Assembly (NCBI RefSeq): GCF_034190915.1
Contig: NW_026947507.1
Location: forward strand, 14,766,501 to 14,830,500
DNA length: 64,000 nt
Source: Cavia porcellus
Lineage: Eukaryota > Chordata > Mammalia > Rodentia > Caviidae
Direction of reading: 5' to 3'
Notes under the pieces: generated by a model
Seen by the model: the letters and a program-made list of their open reading frames with translations, nothing else
What the model was told of the DNA's origin: nothing
The model's database searches: none
Translations under genes and position numbers: made by a program
Shown: positions 36,040 to 48,329 of the stretch, one piece after another
Numbering within the stretch: the stretch's first letter is position 1
Layout of the letters: each line of letters begins with the position of its first letter

Positions 36040-38499
36040 GTATATTTTGCAACCAAGACTTTAACATGTACATTTTTATTACCTTACCTATTCAGAATGA
36101 ATTCAGTAGCCTCCAGTTTTAAGGGCATAGTTCAGATCACATTGGCTTAAACAATCTCTGTCTTCCATTCCTTTTATTTTCAGAACAGTGGTGTCATTAT
36201 CAAGTCAAATCATTTCACAGTTTTGTCATTATTTATGAATAGTGAGGGACCAGAGTCAGAAAGTAAATTACCTTTACTTTCAAGGCTATATCGTAATTAT
36301 ATTATGAAACACCTACCTTTCAGGTTAGTGCTTAATCTAAATTAACTTTACTCTTTGAGCAAACATGCCTAAAGAAAAAACCTGCACAGATGCTGCCTTA
36401 TAAACCATTATATTAAAATCTAAGATTTAAAATCTGTCTCTTTAAAAAAGTCCTAATGAAAATAATTCAATAAAATTTAAGAGCGCATAGGAAGCCACTG
36501 AAAAAAGCTAATGGAAGCAAAGTTTCATAAGATTTTGCCCAATTTGGTACCATCTCAGTGAAACATAATTAGAGTAATCAGAAAAGATCACAACACCGAG
36601 CTTAGAGAAGAGCATAAATATTCCACACTGTGTACAGAATTCTCAAGAAGTGAGAAGTGATGAGGAACAGTTTTCCTAATAGGTCTTAATTTTCAAGCTA
36701 AATTTAATGTGTGTCAATTATCATCAACATCAAAAACACTTACATCTGGGGTGCCTCACTTGACATTAGAGACGTTGCATGAATCAGCACCTTCATTCCA
36801 GGAAGACTAAGTCTTAGATATATTTTGATCCCACAAACTCAAGTTGAAAGCCTCAACTCTGATGACTAGAAGTTCTTATGTGGTAATGTCATTACCAACC
36901 CCACATACCTCTCTATTTAATTTTGAACAGGAAAAGCCTTATATCACTGATGCATATATATGGCTTCAAATTATTTCTTCTTTACTTCTCAGGACCTACA
37001 TTTTCATTATTCAACAATTCACATATCAAATATACTCACTAAGATTTCTTTTGTGGAGGAGTTACATGCACAGGGCTCTTTGAAATTCCTATGTAATCTA
37101 TAGATATCTGTGTTTAAATGTCTACCTGGGATTGCTTTCTTATAAAAAAGAATAAAACTGATAGATTGATAGAACTGGCATCTGTGTCTAATTGTATTAG
37201 AGCATAAAATTGCTGCCTGTTTTTTTTTTTTTTTTACAAAAAAGTCAGGTTGTCTATGAATAGTCCTCTAATATTAGAAATGTAATTCCAGAGTTCAGCG
37301 CCTGTTTGAAGTGATTAGGAAAATTGCCGCTTGTATGAACATTCAATTTCATACCTTTAACCACTAAAATGCTACATGAAAGTGTATTTTTTAAAAAAAA
37401 TTTTAAAAGGTATTAAAAGATGTATTTAAATTCAAATTCTCTAGCATTTTATTGTTACTTAGCATAGCACACTAACAGAAAATTTCCAGTATTTAGTATG
37501 GTTGAAAATAAAATAGCTGTGAGTACACAGTTCCCAATGTACTTTAATATAAAGAGAAAATGCTTCGGAAAATTCAGGGTTCAAAAGATTTGTCAATTAT
37601 TTAATGTTATAACATCTACATTTTTCTTGTTATCATGTGTTCTATAATATAGCTAATTAGCTATATAGCTCAAAATACAGAAAATATTCAAGATGTGATT
37701 GATCCAAGTTTCAAAATTGGTCCTTGTCTATTAATGATTTTAGCTATTTACTGTGTGCAACAAAAATTTCTTCCAGTCATCCTAGGAATTGTTTACTATA
37801 CTAACAGATGTGGCTTGAATTTGTCCTTTCTTTCAGACTTTTATGATAAATCTGAAAGCAAATTCTGCAGGAGCTGTTCTGAGAAAATAAGCAGTCATGC
37901 TTACATTTTAAGTTTCTACTATGAATAGATAAGACAGACTTTTAATGAAGCTACAATGCAGAAAGAAAACAAAGTAAATAAAAGCAAGTAGCTGTGCATG
38001 GCACTAAAATTTACAATGACTATAACAAGCAGAAATCAATCAAGTCTCTCACTAGAACAATCTCGATTTTCTTACAAAACACAAAATCACTTGAGCTGAA
38101 AGACAACAAACTACTAACCCAAGATACACATCAACTAATTAGAAGCTGATTTTCTACAACAGGGGAAAACAGTCCCTTTTTAAAGGTACCTAAGTCATTT
38201 TTTCTTTCAGAAAAATGTTCAAGAGACTTGATTACATTTCTGTATATCATTTATGTAAAAGGGAGGTGGGCTAGACAGGCAAGGTAACCTTCTAGTTTCT
38301 AAATAAATGAGCTTTGTTTAAAAGGGCAGCACTAATTCATTACTTTAATACTGGCTTCCATTAAACTGGCATAGTAATATTAAACCACCTCAAACTACTG
38401 GCAAAAACATGGCTAAACCAATGTGACTGGCCCCTTTAAAAAAAAAAAGGTCTGGACATATACACAAACTTTAATTCCATCATGCAATAAGAAAATGCT
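36040..38499. other. No gene or recognised repeat
   Basis: AT-rich, SINE-free. A T-run lies at about 37220-37236. Short frames at 36844-37083 and 37695-37928 are unsupported. Confidence 0.4.
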
Positions 38500-39700
38500 G
38501 AATAAATTAACTTTTTAAAAGGGCCATTATACCTTAGTTCCTCATTACAGATCTCATTACAGATCGTCTTTATAACGCTCACCTGACAGTATCATGTAAA
38601 ATGCTTAGCTTCTAAGGTCAGTCTAAATAAGAGAACAATTCTCCTATTTATAGCAAAGGATGAACTTTTCTCATTTAGATGTTTAAGCAGCTAACCTCTG
38701 AGTTTAATGTAATTAGGGAAGGGATATTCAATTTACAGTATCCACAAGTAATGATAATTAAATTGATCCAAAAAAGCTGTTGGTAAGCATAAGATACCTT
38801 TGTAATTACATCCCGTTTTCAAAATGACTTTAGTACTGTGAACTTGAAGCATTTCAGCAAATGAAGGCCAATACACATAAACGAAAACTACAGTAGCTTA
38901 AAAGCTAGGCTGTTTAACATAATGAGCAGCACTACCAGAGGGAAATCTCAAAAACATTCTATAACTCACCACGACAGCCTATGTTTTCTCCTTTCCTCTC
39001 ACAAACATCCATTAAAAATATGCAAGATAGTCTTCATTTTTCACCAAATAAATTCTTCATTACTGTAATCATTTTTTCAATTTTAAAGGAAACTAAACGT
39101 TTCCTCATTTCTCTATTATTAAAGTGGCTGATCACTTCTGTGTTTATTTGAAAGAACAGATGAGAGCTATGAATATGAAACCATTTTCCCTGTGAGTCCT
39201 GAAGATTAGCTAGGTCAGCATTCCACCAGGACCAAGGTGAAAAATAAACAAATAACCATGTTCACAGCAGCTGCAGCGATCAGTCTCTGGAAAATTATTC
39301 AGGCATTATGAGAAAGACGGTATTAAATGCTGCCACTTGCAGCTTCACGGCTCTCTGAATATTCGCATCAGAAAAGGATGAGCACTTAAGGGGTATCATC
39401 AGAGAGCTCGCCCATCTGAGCATCTTCCATTAAGTTTTTGCCTTAAAGGAGGAAGGCGGGAACCTCTGCCTGACAGGCAAAAGGCTTGTCATAATTCATT
39501 AATATCACAGCTTTGCTCAGGTTTCCTTCAATGAGGAAGGCAAGAAGCCTATGAAAAAGTGCTGAGCACAGAACTTCAAAGATGCTGCTGTAATAAACTT
39601 GGTACTTCTTGGTCCTATTGCACTAGAGGCTAAAGACCTTCAACAGTAAGTACTTCCTATGAGAAAAGTGATCTAATAGGCATCATCTCACTATTGCATT
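38500..39700. promoter_or_regulatory. Candidate conserved non-coding element
   Basis: No recognisable transposon. It contains several CpGs retained in an AT-rich setting (38965-39480: ACGACAGCC, GCAGCGATC, AAGACGG, TTCGCATC, GCTCGCCC, GGCGGG). It also has transcription-factor-like words: the E-box CAGCTG within GCAGCAGCTGCAGC near 39270, and AATTCATTAATATCAC near 39495. It sits near the middle of the longest SINE-free interval (33.95-44.38 kb). These are the usual properties of a conserved enhancer, but conservation cannot be measured from one sequence. No open frame of note and no convincing exon. Confidence 0.3.
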
Positions 39701-42700
39701 AACCAGTAATTTCTACTCAAATCACAAAGGGTAGGCTAAGTGAAATATTTTAAAATGTTGCCAAAATATTAAAGTCTAAAAGTTTCTAGTGCTACTAAGG
39801 CACATACCATAAAGTAAAACACAAATACAATGAATTAAATTGTATTTGGAAAACATTACTGGTCCTAAAATATGGCAGAAATCTAGACAAAAAAATTCTC
39901 AATATCACTATTTCTTTTGACTAAAATAATTTTAAGGGATCATACAGAAACATCATTTTTAAATTATTTCAATTAAACAATTAATTTAATATACAATGAA
40001 TTAGATAATAAAACCATTTAGTACTAATAGTCATCTACTTTTCCAACACAACATCACATACAGATGTCTTCTCAGTTTTCTCTCCCTGTTCCCTGTTTAA
40101 TCCACTAAAGAACCTATAAAGTGGCTAGGTATTTATTTTTTTCATTTGTATGATAAAAGATAAGAAATTAGAAAACTAAAGATGCCAATTAGCAGAAAGA
40201 AGTACGACTAGTCATAAGAACAGTAGCAGCAGATGGGGAATCTTATAAGAACCTATATTCCAGTTTTATTAATTTTACTTTATTTTAAGATAATTAAAAA
40301 GTTACCTGTTCTGTTAAACTAAACAATGAGGATGGCGGTTATATATTTTTGAACATCAATATCATTTTTACAATGCTAGGTAAACATGAGCTTGGGTAGT
40401 GAACCAATCATAGAATTTTTCATAACTGTTATTAACTTTATTTTAAACTAACTTTAAGTATGATAATATCTATTGTTTAAAGCACATAAAATCAAGCCTT
40501 AGCATTAATGTATATAATGATCATAAAATGAAAGTACAATCTGACCTAACAGGAATCAATAATGGTATTTAATGACTTCATGAGGAAAATAAATGACCCT
40601 CACACCCTTAATGGATTAATGTGAATTATGAGCAACACAACATAACATAATGCTGACACAGTCTCACTCAAAGTGGTATCACTTTTCATATGAGTGCCTT
40701 AAAGCCTTATCAAAGGAAATTGTGTTTTAATGCTATTTCGGGTGTCATTTTTGAGAGGATTTTTACAATCCCATTTCATAAAGTATAAAGCATGTTCTGA
40801 ATTGTTACAAGGAGCTTCTGTCATTGGCACAGGTAGTAGGGCACCCTTTGAAAGCTTTCCAACAAAACGAAAACCTAAATACATTAAAAGGATAATAATT
40901 TGTAATATTACTCATACAACTAATTTACTGTCCTTATGTTCTTTCCATACATATTCCCTTAATGTTACTTTTAGAATGTTTCTCCCTAAGAAATAAACCC
41001 AAGCTACACATATGCATCTTAGCCAGTTCCACAATATAAAACACAAGTGCTTCAAAGACATTTATAAACTGTTTATCAAAGCATACCAAAAGAAGATTCA
41101 GCAAGAAGTTGATATGCAGTATTAATTTATAAAACTGTTACATTTTCTAAGAAGTTTACAAAAGAAAGATTTTTCTTTCCTTCTAATAATTAACTATCCT
41201 TAAACAGGAAAAATGTAACTCTCTCTTCTCCTTGTGGAATCAAATTATAGAAAAATATAACCCACTTAAATAAGCCCTTCCCTGTTCTTTCAATTCCTGA
41301 ATACTTAACCTTGTGGTATCATCTGCACATAGTGTCTTTTGATTGTGAAAAATATGCTGATAATGGTAAAATAAAAATTCTGTCAGTGTCCAATACTTTG
41401 CAAGGATTTTAATTCCTATCAAGTATTTGAAACCAGTATCAATGAACACTCATGACATCTTGAAACTGTAATTCAGTTTATTATTTTCTGCAGCATAATT
41501 TATAATTCATCTCTAACTGATTCAGCAGTCACTGAGCAAAACTTCCAGTAACCTCTCAAAAGATTTGGAACAAATAAGAAGTTCAGAATTGGAACAAATA
41601 TGCAACAATGTACAGAAGCTACTACAGTTATTTCTAAAAATGGCAGGGTTTCAGGCTTTCATTGGTTTAGGATTTTCAAAAAACAAAACTGAAAAAATCT
41701 TAAGATAGAACCAGGAAACTGTAGCTAAAGATTCCTGACTGACATGAATATTACTTCCTTTATCCCAAAGGATATAATAACTTCTCAAGCAAACGTAGCA
41801 TCATAATTAGCTATAATTGACTTTGTCTTTTAATTTTTAAGACAACCTATAAATTATGGATTGTTGTGTCAACTGGAAGACAGTTTTTGTCACCATACCA
41901 TATATCCCATCATTATAATCAAAACCAAGTTGATTAACAGGATTACTCTGCAGTCTGCTACACTTTAAAATCATTTCAGAAAACATGAGCTTATATTACT
42001 GATTCATATTGCATAATTTGAACATATGCTGTCATAAATCTGATGTGGCTTCAGATACTTCAACAATGTGTCGTACCACTAGGAATGAACAGAGGAATAT
42101 CAGGAATCCAAGTTTATAGCATCCTGTCCTCACTGTCTCCTTTTTCAAGAACCACACTATCTTGCTGCCTCTTTTCTGCTCTGTACTCTGCTTCCAGCCC
42201 ATCTTCTCCCTTCTGCTCAGCACACCTGCTGGTAGATGCAGTCCACTGCCATTCCTCCGAAATTAATGGAATGCTGGTATGTACCTATTCTTCTCAGCTA
42301 CTCAGCAGGTGTACTTTACCTGGAACATTGGGAATCAGTGGAGCAACAGAAAGGGAAGGATTTATTTCTCTCTTTCCAATTACTGTTCTGCATCCCAATC
42401 CTTTCCTCCTTACTTTACACAAATGTCCATGGCAGCACCTGCTGACAGTGTAATGCAATGCTAGTACAAATTTCCCCATGTCAAAAGTAGATTCTGTAGG
42501 TGTCCCACATTAAAATCCATGGTCAAGGGTTTACAGCTAATAAAAAGTACACCAGCGAGATTTCTTATAATCTACTGAATATAATTCACACTTAAAAGAC
42601 TGAAGAAAAATAATATTATTTTTCCAACATTTTGAAAATTTCAGTGTAATCCTTTAATCAATTTAAAAATACCACCTACCACTATCACTGTAACATTAAC

Positions 42701-44376
42701 ACAATACTGTTTTTGAAGATAGTTTTTTGTCTTAAAGTTTACTTTGTTAATTAAAAACAAAAACCACATTATGTTCAAGAAAAAAACTCATATAAATGTT
42801 TATTTATAAAACAGTACTTAAAAAACAAGTGACTTCCTAAGCATCAATACCGAGATCAGTAAAGTTTAAAGTTCTCATTGATTTACTAGTGTGCTCTGAA
42901 ATAGAAGACAGAAAGTGTCACATACATATGCATACATTAAATTCTCTCTTTTTTTTTTTTCCTCAAAGTTGTTCCTTTTATCTACTGTGTGCACTATCCT
43001 GGAAAGTCAAGAGGAAAGATGTGAAAAACATATGTAAGCATAAAGCAGACACTGCAGTGGGACAAGGGGTTCAGGGATCATGCTTGCTGCCCAGCATCAC
43101 TGTTTAGTGTTGCTGCTCCAGGGCCCAGCCAGCAAGCTAAGCTCAAGAGGATGGAAATGTAGTTGTCAAGGAGACCCTTTAGTTTTTACTAATGTACACA
43201 GAAACAATTTCAAGGACTCTGCCATTCACAAAAGCATTTATTTAAAGAATTTGAGTAATTCTTTAGCATAACTAAAATAGATGATAGTTATACTCAGCTT
43301 CAAACAACAATTTAAGCACGGCATGTCACATTTATCTTTCCAGAAATCGAAAGTTGTAACTAAGTGTATGCCAGTTCTCCCTGTTTTCTTACATCATTAC
43401 ACAGCATCCATAACATGGTACACCTTTGGTGAGCTCTTCAGAAAGCCTAGCGTGGAAGAGTACTGGGGAACGCCAATTTCTCATTCCAAGGCAAAGAGAG
43501 GAGAAAAAGAAAGAGAGAGGGGAGGGTGTGGAGGGTAGGAGGACAGAGACAGACAGAGAAAAGATAGTTTTAACCACTTTCTAGTCTAATTACTTAAATA
43601 TCGGATAAGGAAACCTTACATATTTTTTCAATAATTTGTATCAAGTAATATAACAGGAAATACAAAAAGAACAATTTTATCAAACTTATTCAATACAAGA
43701 CAGAACTGGTTGAAATGATACTCGCCCTAGTGAAACTCAGTATAATTAGTAGATAAATAAACGAGCTGCCTAAATGATGCTCCGGGTAAACTGTTCAAAG
43801 ATAATACAAAGTACTTTATGTCATTAAAGATGCTAAACTTAACCAGAGAAAAACCAAAGTAACTCTTAACTAATATCAGGTGGTTTGCATGACTAAACAT
43901 GACAAAAATAAAGTTGTATCTCTGAAGAGCACTCATTTATTAACAAAATGCTTGAATATTTATAAGGGCTAAAAAAGGACTTAAAAGTGCTCAAGATATT
44001 TTATAAAGCAATATAATAACTGCAAAGGTAAGAGGCCAGATACCAATGATTTATAATACCTTCACTGTCAGTCTGGTGGTCAAGAATTTATAGAGGAAAC
44101 AGCCTGAGGATTAAAGAACCATACTTGTGCTATGTGGTGGATGATCATGTTACACAAGAATGGATGTAGGAAAATAGGATATTGTTTTTAAGTAGGCGAG
44201 ATGGCTTTGGTGAGTAGCCTCCAAATAATAGTGTGAGAAGCAACAGAAAAACCAAATCATCCCAGAATTTATGCTGACATGAGCAACTGAGTTAGGTAAC
44301 ATCCTATATACTTCTATTTTAGGATACCTAAATAGAAAATAAATAAATAAATGTTATGGTAAAGAAGATCAGATTA
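39701..44376. other. No gene; overlapping short frames at 42.04-42.48 kb
   Basis: Mostly AT-rich. A GC-richer patch at 42,080-42,480 leaves several frames open on both strands (the longest is 136 codons, 42043-42453), which is expected by composition. No domain is recognisable. Confidence 0.35.
43487..43562. repeat. GA-rich low-complexity tract
   Basis: Purine-rich stretch with many GAGAGG and GACAGA words, directly legible. Confidence 0.85.
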
Positions 44377-44498
44377 AGGCTGGGTGTCGGTGGTGCATGT
44401 CTATAATCCTAGCACTCAGGAAGCCAAGGCCGGAGGATTGCTGTGAGTTCAAGGTCAGCCTGAATTTCCTAGTGAAACCCTGTTTCAAAAAAAAAAAG
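44377..44498 (+). mobile_element. B1-type SINE
   Basis: GGCTGGGTGTCGGTGGTGCA, AATCCTAGCACTCAGGAAGC, GAGTTCAAGGTCAGCCTG and AACCCTGTTTC plus an A-run. Single GGTCAGCCTG block, without the internal duplication. No convincing TSD. Confidence 0.9.
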
Positions 44499-45009
44499 AG
44501 ATTTACTTCAAATGAAGGTCATTATTGTTACCCACAATGTGCAATGGGAAAAATATATCTCAAAATTTCACCCAGCTAGCATTGAACATTTGCCCTTTGA
44601 AAATTGAAATTGTATCAACAAATAAGAATACACAAAGCTGGGGAAAAGGGAAACACTTAGTGGCTGCAGACTTTCTAAACCAATTTTTAATAATGATGCA
44701 TGAATTTAAATGCTTTGCACTTTTAAAATACCTATATTATTTGTTATATTGGAAACTAAAGGGTTTTTTAAAAACTAGGATATTAAAGTGCATGTAATCT
44801 AACTTCCCTACTTTACATAAAAAAGAAAAGAAAAAAAAAAAAGAGCTTGCCTCAGGTTTGCATTGCTCATTGTGCAGAACAAAGTCACCCTCCCCCATGG
44901 CATATTTTACAGCTTCCAGATTCATTAATGCTTGTGATGCATTGCTATAATTACCTTCTTCAATGATATTTTATTGCTACAGGAAAATAAAAATTCTTCA
45001 TTGAATTAG

Positions 45010-45360
45010 AGGTTCTGCATGATCTAATCTCAAACCTTTTACCCGGGTCAAGCTTCATCTCTGACCCTTTCTGCTACATGTGTCATCTCAATCATGGAAT
45101 ACTCTTCAACCTTTTTTAAGTGTCTAAATCATTCACAGCTTTGAAATATGTCTTGACTAAAGTCTTTCCTGATCCTAGATGAGTGTTACTGTACTCTCAA
45201 GCAGAATTTGGTCTTTGCTTCTCTGACATATTTTACCATTTTTTTAACTTTGTGTTATATTATTTATATGTCTGAGCTTCCCTCTAGACTGTAACTCGTA
45301 TTAAGGCAACATACATTCAATCGCTACCCATTAGTCTGGGCAAATTTTTAAAAAAAGATC
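45010..45360 (+). repeat. L2 LINE fragment
   Basis: TGCATGATCTAATCTCAAAC, TGCTACATGTGTCATCTC, GTCTTTCCTGATCCTAG, ACTGTAACTCGTATTAAGGC are collinear with the L2 3' region. It is probably continuous with 45625-46105, separated by the inserted B1-ID dimer. Confidence 0.55.
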
Positions 45361-45368
45361 AATCAGAG

Positions 45369-45565
45369 TGGGATTGTTGTTGTTGTTGTTTCCAGTACTG
45401 GGGATTGGACTCATTGAGTTGCACTGAGATAAATTTTTAAATTGTTTTTTAAATTTTAAGACAGGATTTCACTGAATTACTAAATTGCCCAAATTGGACC
45501 CAAACTTGCAATCCTACTACTCAGTCTTACACAGTGCTGGGATTATGGCCGTGCCCCAGCCTCAT
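45369..45565 (-). mobile_element. B1-ID composite SINE
   Basis: Read plus: TTCCAGTACTGGGGATTGGA, CTCATTGAGTTGCACTGAG is a reverse ID half. It is followed by AAGACAGGATTTCACTGAAT, AGTGCTGGGATTATGGCCG, a reverse B1 half. The element 5' end is at the right. It is an older dimer, sharing organisation with 59092-59279. Confidence 0.7.
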
Positions 45566-45624
45566 TCCTTGTTTAACCTAAACTGTTTACTAAAACCTTC
45601 AGTATCGTCAGTGCTTTAGCCCCT

Positions 45625-46105
45625 TGCTATTTCTACCTCTTCCAAGCCAATCACTGTCTTGCTTTCTCTTCTGCAGCCCCACTGGCCTCCTTGCTGATCT
45701 GTAACCCTGACAAGTTTTTTCTTTATTACAAGCTTTAACACATGCTACTCCCTCTTATTCTGAATGCACTTTTCTCTGACTTTGCTTGACTGGCCCATTC
45801 ACATTTTGCAGCTCAAATGTCACATCCTCAGAGAAGCATTCCCTGGCCACACTATCTAAAGATGACCCACACCCCACCCTCCTGTCACTCTCCATTACTT
45901 GTCTGTTTAACACCACTGATGTCACGCTCCCCCCCACCATTATCATGGTTTATTACTCCTTGTGTAATTACTGCTTTATTATTTGATTCCAGCAATATAA
46001 TAGGTTCTGTTATGGTAGGAGCTTGCCTGCCTTTGTTCACTGATAAGTTACTAAATAACTAGCACAGAATAGGCAGCCAGATTCTGCTAAATAAATAAAT
46101 TTATG
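45625..46105 (+). repeat. L2 LINE 3' end
   Basis: CACTGGCCTCCTTGCTGATC, GCAGCTCAAATGTCACATCC, TCAGAGAAGCATTCCCTGGC, CACTATCTAAAGATGACCC and AGCACAGAATAGGCAGCC, with a terminal AATAAATAAAT, follow the L2 3' end closely. The ORFs at 45755-46062 lie in it and are not genes. Confidence 0.85.
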
Positions 46106-46343
46106 AAATTTTCTCATCAATTCTTACTACTCTTAACATTGTGTTTCATATACATCATTGCTGGAAATAAGCATTTGTATAAGGAAGAAAGTATGTTAAG
46201 TGGATTAGTTTCTTATCTTCCATAGTAGTACATTTTTATTACATATAGTTCCTAGAAAATGGTTAATGATTTAAAAACATTTGTCAAATTGCACAGAATT
46301 TTACAAATATGAAGATATAAAACAACATTAGGAATAAAATACT

Positions 46344-46405
46344 TTCAAAGTAGAAAGAAACAAGGGGAGAAAGAGAAAAGAGTAGAAAGAGGGAAAAAGA
46401 GAAAT
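46344..46405. repeat. Purine-rich low-complexity tract
   Basis: GTAGAAAGAAACAAGGGG, AGAAAGAGAAAAGAG and AGAGGGAAAAAGAG form a purine tract. Confidence 0.8.
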
Positions 46406-46804
46406 GAGCCAACGTTTTACTTAGGGAACATATATTGCTATCATTACTGCAAAACAATGTTAGATAATTTGTAAGTGGTAAGCAAAGGTTTTGTGAAATT
46501 ATGTTAGTCTGTTACATGCGAGGAGAAAACCATCAATCATTCCAACAGTATGGTGTTCTCACTCCCACTTAACTCAATGAAGGTTGGTTTTTCTTTTTAT
46601 TAAAGTCTAAATATTTTATACATGCCCACTATTTGACTTGGCATATTTTTCCCATTCTGTAAATCTACATGAACCCCAAATGTTTAATTTACTACTAAAA
46701 TAACCAAAGGCTATTTCACAGTTCTTAAAAAGATACGATACTGGTTTGAAAACTATTATAAACCATTTTAAGTCACAGTTATACTTTTTAAGTAAAAATA
46801 ATTG

Positions 46805-46879
46805 AGCTGGGTATGGTAGCTCCTGTCTGTAATTCTAGCTACTCAAGGTCACAAGTTGGGGGCCATGAAATCAGAGTAT
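46805..46879 (+). mobile_element. B1 5' fragment
   Basis: GAGCTGGGTATGGTAGCTCC, CTGTAATTCTAGCTACTCA are a diverged B1 head. The body then decays and is followed by an ID inserted at 46892. Confidence 0.55.
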
Positions 46880-46891
46880 ATAATCACTTTT

Positions 46892-46986
46892 TTTTCTTTT
46901 TCATTTTTATAGATACCAGGGATCGAACTCATGACCACCTGCTTGCAAGGCAGGTGCTTATGCCGCTGAGCTAAATCCGCAGCCCC
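46892..46986 (-). mobile_element. ID SINE with 12-bp perfect TSDs
   Basis: ATAATCACTTTT at 46880-46891 and 46987-46998 flank a reverse-strand young ID. Anticodon-stem region CACCTGCTTGCAAGGCAGGTG keeps its pairing through compensating changes relative to other copies. One head change: AAATCCGCAGCCCC. Confidence 0.97.
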
Positions 46987-47087
46987 ATAATCACTTTTCA
47001 GAAAGAAACAAAATCACTGAAAGATGAAAAGAATACAAAATGATCTTTTAACTACTAAATAACATTTATGTAACTAATAGTCATGTA

Positions 47088-47285
47088 AAAGTGAAAAATG
47101 AGGCAGCAAGATTGCAAGTTTAAGATCAGCCTGTACAATAAACCCTTTCCTCTAAAGCAAAAGCAAAAGAAAAAATTGAAGAATGAAGGTTAAAGGGACA
47201 CTCAGTGGAATAATCCTTGCCTACCACACATAAGGTTTTGGATTTGATCCCTCGCATCCAAAAACAGTGAAAATGAATCTTTTTT
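47088..47285 (+). mobile_element. B1-ID composite SINE (diverged)
   Basis: AGGCAGCAAGATTGCAAGTT and AAGATCAGCCTGTACAATAA form a B1 3' half. After an A-rich linker come GTTAAAGGGACACTCAGTGG and GGATTTGATCCCTCGCATCC, an ID-type right half with its B box. Confidence 0.65.
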
Positions 47286-47289
47286 TCTT

Positions 47290-48120
47290 CTTTCAGTAGT
47301 CGCAAAATTATTGTTAGGCTCAGTTCCTTCTTTTTTTCTTCTCTTGCTATCTTACTTTCTTTGTCACCTTCTTATACTGATTGCTGTCCTAGCAATCTTT
47401 TAGAACTTTTAAATTATTAATGCTTTCTGGTTTTATATGCACATGCAAATTATATTACATAAATTTCTTTATATAGTCTATTATAGACTGATCAATTAAA
47501 ATAAAAACATTCCTCTTGAAATAGTGTCTATCTTAGTATCCTAAGACACTAAACTCTTCTACAGTACTTAACCTACCTCTTTCCCTAGTATCTGGCACCT
47601 ACGTATTTCTTACTTCCTTTTGAAGTTGTGATTTTCTTCCTTTATTTGATTCCTCAGTATGGTTTCATAAGTGGAATACAAATAGAAACAACATAAAATT
47701 GACACTCCTAGACACAGCAATGCTTTCTAGCATATGTTCAGTATCATTATTCATATGCAGAATAGATTTATGTGGGTAACTTAACAATTCATAAAATTAA
47801 AGGTCTTTATGTCTCCTTTCTGTGACACCACTAGAAGAGCTCTTTTTTACACTGGAAGTTAAACAGATCACCAAAACACACTTCTGTTTTCACTTCTATG
47901 TTTAGAATCCTTTTTTGGGCATCCAGCTACCATTCTAATATCATCAAGCTTATACTTCACTTCTGTCTACTTACCTCTTTTCTCTTAAGCCAAACTATTT
48001 CAATAATGAACTTCAAGCTGTAAATTCTGTTTCTTTATAGTTGGCAACATTTTCTCTCCTATCAACTATCCATATGTTTTAGATCTATTAGTCATTAACT
48101 GGAAGCAATTAATCATTATT
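47290..48120. other. No gene or recognised repeat
   Basis: AT-rich and pyrimidine-rich in part. Nothing is supported. Confidence 0.4.
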
Positions 48121-48124
48121 ATTT

Positions 48125-48178
48125 TTGCCATCTTACCCACAATACATTCCTTACATTTGCCATCTTACCCACAATACA
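48125..48178. repeat. 32-bp tandem duplication
   Basis: TTGCCATCTTACCCACAATA occurs at 48125 and again at 48157 (period 32). Confidence 0.95.
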
Positions 48179-48271
48179 CTCATTTTCTCATCATCCGAAA
48201 AAATCTGTTCTCCACTCACTGCAAACCTTAGTTTAAAACTTATTTCATCAATATATAGTTTAGAATCAGTC

Positions 48272-48328
48272 TGCCATATTCTAGAATATTTGCCATATTC
48301 TAGAATATTTGCCATATTCTAGAATATA
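48272..48328. repeat. 19-bp x3 tandem repeat with TTCTAGAA
   Basis: TGCCATATTCTAGAATATT is repeated at 48272, 48291 and 48310, exact period 19. Each unit holds the palindrome TTCTAGAA, a heat-shock-element-like inverted pair. Confidence 0.95.
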
Positions 48329-48329
48329 G

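Noticed and set aside
39560..39660. Exon ending at CAACAGTAAGTAC
   Set aside because: A donor-like GTAAGT is present, but no acceptor or conserved frame precedes it clearly. Kept only as part of the candidate non-coding element.
42043..42453. 136-codon coding region
   Set aside because: Several overlapping frames are open on both strands in this GC-richer patch, which points to composition and not coding. No recognisable motif.
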